From NCBI GenBank assembly GCA_030248295.1, contig JASANH010000695.1:62001-126000 (forward strand): 64,000 nt of DNA, in the 5' to 3' direction. Origin of the DNA: Mesodorylaimus sp. YZB2_4. Its lineage: Eukaryota; Nematoda; Enoplea; Dorylaimida; Dorylaimidae. Under the pieces are notes generated by a model, which saw nothing but the letters and a program-made list of their open reading frames with translations, had not been told where the DNA came from and did not search any database. A program made the position numbers and the translations under genes. Positions within the stretch are counted from its first letter, which is position 1. Every line of letters starts with the position of its first letter. Positions 56,501 through 64,000 of the stretch are shown piece by piece.

Positions 56501-59500
56501 GCAGGTACACTGGATGAGGAGCAAGTGGCTGTCAAAGTTCCGCGAAGTAATCTTTTTAACAGCGAAGTATTTAAAAATACAGGTTTTTAAACGTTGTTAT
56601 TTCACGAAGGTAAAGTCAATGTGGCGCATTTCCAAGCACTAAAAGATGAGCTGACATTAATGAGCAATATTGCGTTCCACGTGAACATTTTGAATTTATT
56701 GGGTGGTTTCACAGAAGAGATTGAAAACCGAACGCTTCTCGTTTTCACGGAATACTGTAAAAACAAATCATTGAAAGATTATTTAAGCAATAATTCGCTG
56801 CTGTTTAAAAGTTGTTCAGTCAATGAACAAGGACAATTTGTGGTAAGCGAGACAAATCAGCATCTTACACTCTCCCACCATTGGGAGGACCACCTCGTTC
56901 TGTAGCTAGGCTGGTCGGCAGTTAATGCCGGCCTATGTCTGGTCCGACATCCATGCCGTTCAGCAAACTACCGTATCCCCAGCATGCTTGAAAACCCAGA
57001 TTTCAGAACCCAAACGCACCAAAATCCTCAAAATGTGATAAGTGGCTCACTTAGATGATTCGCAATCTATTAGCACGATGACGCATGAAAGCGAGCGCTT
57101 AGCTTGCTAATTTAAAAACTTTCTTATCGTCACTAAAACAAATCAGAGCGTTTTTGGAACTATTGCCGTCCCAACCGCCTCCTCCTCGACTCCCGCTCAA
57201 ATACTATCTGTTTTCTTTTGGAATGTACACGCGCCACTATGCCACAACGTGGCGGGCGTGTATATTCCCGAAGAAAACAGGTTAGAACTCATTCGAATCG
57301 GGCAAGGTAGAAATATGCTATTCCCTCTTTTCAAACTTCCCATCAAGGTCCAAGAAAAAAATGCGACCATGGCGCAGAGTCGATAGCTTCAATCGCCACA
57401 TGCATGGAACTAGTCGCCTTAGCTTCCACATGATTCCATCTTGTGCCACTCATGATTTGGTGGCCCCCTCTATAAATTGTTCACATCTCGCCTTGTTCGA
57501 TCAGGCCGTCTTTACCCGCGTGTCCGCCAGTGTCACTTGACCAAGAGTACACGAGTAACGGCTTGTCGGTCGCCGCTGCCTTTGCCGGGATGTGAACCTT
57601 GGCTCCCATGCAACACTAAGGACTTGTTGGGCTTGTTTTCTGGGATATAGGTAGGCCAGGCCAAATACCGAACCTATCTTCTTGTGTTTTAGGGTTAGGC
57701 TGGGCCGGGATTTTAGACAGGGTGGTTTTGGGTTGTGGAGGGAACTTTTTTTCGAGCTCAATCCAAAACACCACTTTTCCTCGGGGTCAGCCGTATTCGT
57801 CAGCATGAGTATGTGGTCGGCCTGCATAGCGTTCTGAAGCCATTGCGACATGATGTCTGTTGGTTTCGAATCGACAGATCATGATGCTTCAAAAACGTAC
57901 CCAGTGCCCCAGCTAGTCTACATCGACACACGATTTGTCAGTCTGACTGTCGACGGACCTGACAAATCGTGTGTCAGCAGATGACATCGAGCTCTGACCC
58001 GATCTCTTGTCGACTCGCAGTCAGAGATCAGGTCAGTCGGGCCCTAAGTGATTTTGAAAGTTTGAAAGTTTGGTCAGTCAGAATCCATATGAAGAAACCG
58101 CTTGCTATTTGGCAGGGGTGAGCTTGAGTTTTTAAGAGTGTGATTTCTTGCCTTGAAACAGATATTTCTTGCAAATTTATTCATAGACTAGTAAGAAATC
58201 ATGTTTGCGAGAGGCCAATTTTGCAGAAAGTTTGCCTCTGGCAATTTTTCCTTTGTTGTCCCCTTACAACCCCAAACTGACGTGAGCCACTGCGGCTCGA
58301 TTGGCGGGTGGATATGATGACAGGAGACCAGCATCTCCTTGTTGGAGGAACAGGGCTTGTAAGATTTATTAGTGACCTGGTGAAAATGGCCCCTGAGCTG
58401 GGGTTATGTTATTTGAAGCTTGCAGCTCGAAAAGGAAATGGTCGTTGAGATATGAGCAGGATACTACTCAGGTCTGGCTGTTTTTGGAGGAGTCCAAAAA
58501 CCGAATTCGGGTGCAGTCGAATTTGCTCATGCCAGTTTATCCCTTGCTAGATGAGTTTCTTTTGCTATCATTTGAGGCAGATGAAGATGCGAGTGAGCAC
58601 GACTCACTCAAGTGGTCAAAAATATGTTCATCATAAGGTCAGCTTTAGTCAGAGTTATGTGCGCAACCATCGGGTGCTCTACGTAGCCCTTGGGAGGCCA
58701 GGGGAGACTCTTCTAGCACCTCGCAACTTTAATCTCAGAGGAGACTTCCGAGTAAAGCCGGTACGCCAAGATTGCTTTGCCTAAGGTCGCTTAGAAAAGA
58801 ATGATGGCATTTTTACAAGAAATGTGCGTCATACTGATAATATACTTCACTAAACAGAAGTGACTTCACTCATTTTTTGGTTTTAGTCAATTAAAAAAAA
58901 TATGTCATTATGGGTTGGGTTTGGGCTCACCAGCTAATGAGTGGGGTTTGACTTTTCAAAAAAAAGTTTGAGTTCGTTTTGGGCTGGGTTCGACTTGAAA
59001 ATTTTTGGGTTGGGTTTGGGTCGAACTGCGAACCCATTGTCGGACCTGGTCCACCAGGGTGGATGCTCGCTGAGGGATAGGCCCTCTAAGTGGCTCGTTA
59101 TGCAATAATTCTGACTTCAGGGACAGCCAGGCGCCGAAGAAAAATTACTCAGCTTTGTTTATCAAGCTGCGAGTGGAATGCAATATTTGGCGGCCCAAAA
59201 TGTAGATTTTATTTTTATAGTACACAGTATAAATAAATAAAATTTTATTAACACCATTTTTAGATAACGCATCGTGATTTGGCTTTACGAAATTTACTTC
59301 TTGCTGAGAACGACATCGTCAAAATATCCGACTTTGGTTTGTCGCTCCGACAAAAATCAGTTCAGAGGAAAAAAGCTGGTGAAGTCTTGGCTTTCAGATG
59401 GATGGCGCCTGAATCTCTAAAAGAGGGTATATTCAACGAAAAATCGGACATGTAAGGTTTTTACATGTGTTTGCTCTCATAGCACCCCCCCCCCCCCCCC

Positions 59501-60185
59501 AAAGAAATGCGACCACGATGCAGCAAACATGGGTCAGACATTCATACATTTTAGATGGTCGTTTGGGATTGTATGCTGGGAAATCTTCGGGTGCGGAGAA
59601 GATCATCCGTATTCAAACCAAAACTTTGGCATCGACGACCTTCGCTTTTGGTTGAACGAAAAGGAAGCGAATCGGATGGGTGCTCCAAAAATTGCGTGTG
59701 TTGAATTGTAAGAGATGCACATACAGTGTTTATGAAAATCCTGTTTTGTATCAGGTAAAACTGATCTTAATTTCAGGTATCAGATTATGCGCAAGTGCTG
59801 GCTAGGTAATCCCGAAGCACGTCCGACATTCAGCAAATGTAAACGGGAAATTGGAAATCTTCTGGAAAGAAAATCAATCACGCAATACAAATCCCTATTT
59901 TTGATTTTGCATAAAGCATCGCGTAAAGTTTCCAAGTCACCAATTTCTGTTCCGCCCATCGTGTCTGTTGCAAATCAAAACAGCGAAACCCCTCCTGCCA
60001 TAGAAGCAATGTGCTCCCTCAAGGAATGCCCAGTGCAAGAATATAATCAGACCTTGAATGAGGAAATGAAGCTGCTTCAGGTGCCGGAAAAGTGTAGTTC
60101 TTCAAAGAAAACTATTGCGCAATCAGATTATGTTCAAGCAGAAGCAAATATTGTGAAAACAGAAATCGCAATATTGGAAGATTAG
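53598..60185 (+). CDS. Ig-domain receptor tyrosine kinase, VEGFR/PDGFR-like (5' end incomplete)
   Basis: Exons 53598-53812, 53866-54109, 54693-56257, 56315-56582, 56637-56842, 59121-59201, 59264-59451, 59555-59707 and 59777-60185 join in frame to about 1,108 aa. The ectodomain has an N-terminal Ig-like domain (LILACLA...IWQ...GEYVCTEY), a long middle, and membrane-proximal Ig domains (LNCVV...SFACVI; LPLTCDVEGRPRPDITW...RFTCYAS). One transmembrane helix (FAIAISCVLIILVVAALFIF) is followed by a kinase domain with GEGEYG, VAVK, LNLLGG, HRDLALRN, DFG, WMAPE and DIWSFGIVCWEIF. ALKDELTLMSNI...VNILNLLGG is closest to VEGFR/PDGFR/FGFR. All catalytic residues are present, but the activation loop (RQKSVQRKKAGEVLAFRW) has no tyrosine, and the kinase insert is short. 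The tail has Tyr in EYNQT and DYVQA. Signal-peptide exon not found. An AATAAA lies at 60207. Confidence 0.87.
57925..57975. repeat. Perfect 17-bp inverted repeat with 17-nt spacer
   Basis: GACACACGATTTGTCAG (57925-57941) and its exact reverse complement (57959-57975). It lies in the large intron of the receptor kinase and is followed by further GTCAGAG/CTCTGAC words. Confidence 0.8.
58905..59035 (+). repeat. GGGTTNGGGTT-rich intronic stretch
   Basis: It contains several short words such as TGGGTTGGGTTTGGG, GGGCTGGGTTCGAC and GGGTTGGGTTTGGG. It is not a regular telomere array. Confidence 0.5.
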
Positions 60186-60206
60186 CTTTATCTCAAGCAC
60201 AGTGCA

Positions 60207-60212
60207 AATAAA
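60207..60212 (+). terminator. Polyadenylation signal of the receptor kinase
   Basis: AATAAA lies 22 nt after the stop codon (60183-60185), so the 3' UTR is probably very short. Confidence 0.55.
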
Positions 60213-61100
60213 CCGTGATCAAAATTTTCTTGCTTAATTTGTTCTTCTATTTGTGTGCAGACAACAGATTTCACCTCTGTGTTTTACCGTTGTTAGATTT
60301 CTGTAAGTCGATCATAAGAAGAAGAAGCGAACGCTCTTTTTTCAAAGCTGAAGCTCGTTCTTAGACTTTGCTCTAGCTAGGTATGCAGAAGGACTTCTTT
60401 AGGCACCACAGGAAGTCGTACCAGACCAGGCAGCTTCGCTGGCCCCGCCTTACTCCTGACGAAAGATAAACAATGTTTGTTCTTAGCAGATGCTAACTTG
60501 CTTTAAGCGAGTTCCATGTGCCACTTAACTACCCTTTGTATTGCGGCTACATAAATGAATATAATTTTGCACTTGTTTAGGCCCCTGACCCCGTCAGTGC
60601 TGGCGAGATTTCTTAATCTTATCACCGAAGTGGTCCTAAGCTTATCGACTTGCCTTTTAAAGATTCTGTCTGTTACTTTGACAGCGGCAACTCAGTTTCT
60701 CAACTCATTGAGAAGAATTGAGGTGGGGTGACAAACGTTTCTGACTGACGCCTTACTACCGACTCTAGGCGCCACCGCTGAGAAGCTGTAAAGGAGGGAT
60801 TAAACGACACACGAGAGGCGCTCTTACAGCCGACTAGTCGCAGTCTCTCTCGCTAGCAGCAATGAACGTGAGAGATAGTCCACGATGTAATGTACCCACC
60901 AGCTCGCTAATTAGCCGACTGCGGCTGACTTTACACTGCATCTTTCGAGCAACATGGCCGGAATATCTACTGACTGATCTGTTTAAAAAAGCTGTCTTTT
61001 TCCAGTGCAACCGAGGCTAGAGGGCGTTTGAGAGAGTACGACCGACTACTGTAGTTTGCGAGACAGCTGCTCACTAAAGCAAGACAATTCTTGGGACCCG

Positions 61101-61190
61101 CGGCTGAAACATTAACCCGATATGTTGATGTCTCCCAGCCAGAGGAGGTCAACAGCTCTCTCCCACCAGCCATGGGTCGCTAACCGTGGG
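61101..61190 (+). repeat. Foldback repeat copy
   Basis: GGCTGAAACATTAACCCG pairs imperfectly with GTTGATGTCTCCCAGCC. A CTCTCTCCCACCAGCCATGG tail follows, as at 17334. Confidence 0.6.
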
Positions 61191-61249
61191 TTGCAACAGT
61201 CACCTGGAAATCCTGCACAATTGTAACTAGCATTCCTGGATCTGGTGAT

Positions 61250-61310
61250 CGATACCTCCCCGGGCTGGGAGACATCAACCTCTTTGGTCGATGTTTCTAT
61301 GGCAGGGCAG
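61250..61310 (-). repeat. Foldback repeat copy, reverse orientation
   Basis: GGGCTGGGAGACATCAACC and GTCGATGTTTCTATGGC correspond to the reverse of the family core. With the copy at 61101 it forms a head-to-head pair. Confidence 0.45.
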
Positions 61311-62342
61311 GGAAAACTCCAGTACTTGACGGGTTTTTCAGATGTTTTTGCCCAAGAGACCTCGCACTCTACTAACGTTATCTCCCGCCGCTTGGATGCG
61401 CTGTTACATAAGTCGCACACACTCTCACTCTGACCATAAGATCGGCCCTGACTGCTGTGACTGCCCTAGCTACTCCACCATCACCTGCGACTGAGGCGAG
61501 AGGCTCGTCAATGAAAGACGACTGTGAGACGTTCCACCCACTGTGTCGTTTTCCCAACCGTCAGTGTAGATGCTGAGCTATTTAAATTTTGAGCCCTTGT
61601 CGAGGAACAAGTACTCATGGACAAATTGCACAACTCCATTTCTCCATTTACAAATGCGGCAGATCGCTTTTATTTTTTGTTGAAGTGCCAATATTTGAAT
61701 TTGCATGTAGAATTTGCCCAGAAAGTTTAGTCCTTGTATGAGTAGCCCTTCTGTAGCCTCTGACGATCATCGGCGCAAAAAGTTGTCATCCAAAAATACT
61801 TGAAACGATTGCACGGACATCTTTGCCGTTTTGTCATTTTTCATCTATTACATTACTTCAAGCAGTCTATGATTTTCCTCAGTGGGAAAGGAACTGTCAA
61901 GTTTCTGCTAAGAGCTTATTTCCTATGTCATGCTTCTCCAATGATTTAGGCACTGTGCTTACCGACTGACTGGCGCCTTGCAATTTTGCTTTGCTTCTGT
62001 TGCACATACGGAGTACTTCAACGGACAAGCAAGGAACAAGGCAGCTCTACAAGCACAGTGCTAGGAAGCAAGACTTTCGACAAAAGAAACACAGTTTCAT
62101 CAAACAAATTGGTGTGAACTCTTAAATTGGTGAGTACACCTACTATATGTATAAGCTTACCTGCAGTGCTTGCCCATTATGTGCCATCGTGCAATGTCGG
62201 TTCCTTGCGCTACGTCAGTGGATATTTTGGTGTGGGGGCAAGGTCCAATCAGGATAGGATATGACGGAACCACGCTCGTAATTCGAGTCAGTAGAGGGCA
62301 CTTTGCATAATGCGGTAGGACCTGATTTAGGTGTGCACAAAC

Positions 62343-62790
62343 ATGTTGTTCGTGAGGCAAGGGGATCCAACCCCCCTATGGTTAGTATGTAAGTGTGATT
62401 TGCATATCGCCCAACTTGCTGGGCGACCTAGGAATTTCTAGGGTGTGTAAGATCAGGTCGTTTGTGTTAGGTTAGGAAACTGGTTGCGCCCTATACCCAT
62501 GTGTATTAGAAATGTATATAAGGAGCCCATTCTGCCATGCTCAGTCAGTAGTAGAGTTGCAGTCACTCGCTGGTACGTCGTAGTCATTCGTGATCTTCGT
62601 ATTTCTCACTTGTGCGTCGGCCGTAGTAAAAGATTTCGTGTGATTGCCCGTTGTCGGTTTGGACCATGTTCCGTGCCTCGAGTGGACGCCGATTCCGTCC
62701 TTATCCAACTCGGTCTTTGGGTAAGCAGTCTTGTTGAGTGTAACCGTTTACTGTGTCCATATTAGGCTGGGCCAGTAAACTACGTTACAA
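62343..62790 (+). mobile_element. Possible solo LTR or promoter-like element
   Basis: It begins TGTTGTTCGTG and ends ACGTTACA, with a TATA box (TATATAAGG at about 62516) and an initiator-like CTCAGTCAGTAGTAG 25 nt further. A TATA-Inr layout in a repeat-rich, gene-free region suggests an LTR. No target duplication or internal retroelement sequence is visible, so this is tentative. Confidence 0.3.
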
Positions 62791-62970
62791 TCGGTACTGA
62801 CGTGAGTACGCGCTTGTCTACTGTAGTCTACGTGTCAGCGTCTGCTTTGTGCCATATAGCAGATACTCAAAAATATATTCAAAGCAACTGGCCTCCATGA
62901 GCGTATCGGCTCCATGTTGGCAGTTATCGAAGTCGACTGGAAATTAATTCCGACCGGAGCTAAACGTACG

Positions 62971-63075
62971 GCTGAAACATCAACCCGAGGGGTTGACGTC
63001 TACCAGCCAGGGTAGAGTATCGATTACTCTCTCTCTCACTTGCCATGGCTTACCAGGCACGAGGATTACATGTTG
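62971..63075 (+). repeat. Foldback repeat copy
   Basis: GGCTGAAACATCAACCCGAG with GGTTGACGTCTACCAGCC, then TATCGATTACTCTCTCTC and GCCATGGCTTACCAGGC, collinear with the 17334 copy. Confidence 0.65.
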
Positions 63076-63317
63076 AGCAGAGCATTAAATTTCCCAAATA
63101 ATGTCAACTTGCACACTGCTGGCGCTTAATTAAATTTATATTCTTAATGGATGAAAGAAATACTATTCTGGATTCTGGAATTCCAGAGACTAGGCTATAA
63201 TTTTTGATTGAATGACTACGTGCTTCGTTAGCTTCATACAGAAGCGGACTAAAGTAGAGCATTTTGGAAAACAGCTTCGGACCAGGGTACCCTGAAACCG
63301 ACGGAAATTTTTTTGAA

Positions 63318-63407
63318 CCAGAGAGTGGGCTCGAACACGCAACCTGGCCTGCAACATTATACGTGGTCAACAATTAAAAACTTGCTTCGACTAGACATCG
63401 AGGCGCC
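63318..63407 (-). repeat. tRNA-like sequence, probably a second SINE head or decayed tRNA
   Basis: On the minus strand, GCGCCTCGATGTCTAGTCG (A-box-like) is followed, after about 40 nt, by GGTTGCGTGTTCGAGCCC (good B box). The acceptor and anticodon arms do not fold convincingly, so I do not call a functional tRNA gene. Confidence 0.4.
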
Positions 63408-63697
63408 AGTCGCTTCATCATTCAGTCGACGGCAATAAACAGTTCTGAAACACTCGTATATAGACTTAGGCGCTCGACCACTCTGATTTCTCTAGACGCC
63501 TTCTACGATTAGATCACCATGCTGGGGCCTGTTTGCTGCTAAGATACAACACGACGCAGCCAGAGCGTTTACTTGCCTCACGAATGGAAACACCTCGCAG
63601 TCAAGTGCATAACTCAAAAAATTTACTCTCATCGAGATCTGCCACAATCTGAATTTCATATAATTGTCTGCTGATAACGAATTAGACACATGGCGTT

Positions 63698-63966
63698 CTA
63701 TGGAACGTAGTTGTAGTGGATGCACTCGGCATCGATCGGCTTAGTGCTTGGGCAGGTGGTACAGCCGATTTTAATGTCCAAGACTGACCACGAAAAAAGC
63801 TGGCATGAAGACCCATTGTTGCTCCGAATAAAATTGAAACTTCGACACCACGCTTTCTCGAAGCATATTTTTGCGCAGTCCTCTGGCTGATTGTGAATAG
63901 CGGGCGCGGTTTCGATGGGACTTTCTGTTATGCAAACGCTGGACATGGTGTAGTTTTCCGAACGGG
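63698..63966 (-). CDS. Last exon of a PAN/apple-domain protein (continues past right edge)
   Basis: After a TTTTAG acceptor the exon reads about 88 codons to TAG at 63698. Cys spacing and motifs (CITESP, DCAKICFEKAWCRSFNF, SSCQLFSW, then a Cys-rich end) fit a PAN/apple domain, which usually has DC...C...C.SF.F...C.L. PAN domains mediate protein or carbohydrate binding in secreted proteins. The sequence is unlike the two PAN modules of the GH45 fusion, so it is not a recent copy. The upstream exons and any catalytic partner lie outside the window. Confidence 0.65.
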
Positions 63967-64000
63967 CTAAAAGTTAAAATTTCAAACAAAACTAGTTACC

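Larger units (their letters stand above)
56843..59120. other. Kinase intron of 2.3 kb (between the N-lobe and catalytic-loop exons)
   Basis: It is by far the longest intron of this gene; the others are 53-103 nt, except the one before 54693 (583 nt). It holds a perfect hairpin (57925-57975) and a GGGTTTGGG-rich stretch (58905-59030). No additional in-frame exon was found. Confidence 0.6.
60213..63697. other. Intergenic region with foldback repeats and an LTR-like segment
   Basis: Foldback copies lie at 61101 (+), about 61250 (-) and 62971 (+). An LTR-like promoter segment is at 62343-62790 and a tRNA-like head at 63318-63407. No host gene is supported. Confidence 0.5.

Noticed and set aside
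58406..58636. Kinase-insert exon inside the 2.3-kb RTK intron
   Set aside because: The only nearby acceptor (CTTGCAG) leads to a stop in the required phase, while 56842 joins cleanly to 59121.
58905..59035. Interstitial telomere array
   Set aside because: GGGTT words are irregular and mixed with other sequence; no stable repeat unit is maintained.
1..64000. CRISPR arrays, operons, phage or viral genes
   Set aside because: No short direct repeats with uniform spacers, no prokaryotic gene organisation and no viral replication or structural proteins; all confident genes are spliced or metazoan-type.

Overview
The window is nuclear DNA of an animal, not a prokaryote or a virus. Coding sequence is split by GT-AG introns. 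Many introns are very small (52-62 nt, with TTTAG/TTTCAG acceptors) and sit beside kilobase-scale introns full of repeats. The gene set is metazoan: an ETS1/2-type transcription factor, an Ig-domain receptor tyrosine kinase, a CAAP1 orthologue, small secreted cysteine-rich proteins and PAN-domain proteins. The small introns, the secreted Cys-rich modules and an animal GH45 cellulase domain would suit a small invertebrate such as a nematode-like ecdysozoan or a rotifer. The sequence alone does not settle the phylum.

Layout: 57-272 (-) is the first coding exon of a gene leaving the left edge. 4162-4261 (-) is a possible signal-peptide exon. 5494-15186 (+) is a six-exon CAAP1 orthologue whose 4.7-kb second intron holds nested SINE, hAT-MITE and inverted-repeat insertions. 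18616-19812, 43194-43919 and 46517-47571 (all -) are three paralogous secreted Cys-rich genes with identical exon sizes and phases. 20461-21524 is a 5'-truncated LINE with an exact target-site duplication. 26587-37274 (+) is a four-exon ETS gene; its 8.6-kb first intron carries a decayed tandem array with a period near 225 bp. 39000-40010 is a dead LINE reverse-transcriptase fragment. 49611-50792 (-) encodes a signal peptide, two PAN/apple-like domains and a GH45 cellulase domain. 53598-60185 (+) is a nine-exon VEGFR/PDGFR-like receptor tyrosine kinase. 63698-63966 (-) is the last exon of another PAN protein running off the right edge.

The genes do not form one pathway. CAAP1, ETS and the kinase are conserved regulators. 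The minus-strand secreted genes (three Cys-rich, PAN-GH45 and edge PAN) are a fast-evolving extracellular set. The most unusual gene is PAN-PAN-GH45: the fold-defining GH45 motifs are kept, but the catalytic-base Asp of the YWDCC motif is Asn. The most unusual non-coding structure is the degenerate ~225-bp array in the ETS intron. Exon boundaries come from reading frames, splice signals and family alignment recalled from knowledge; no transcript data were available.
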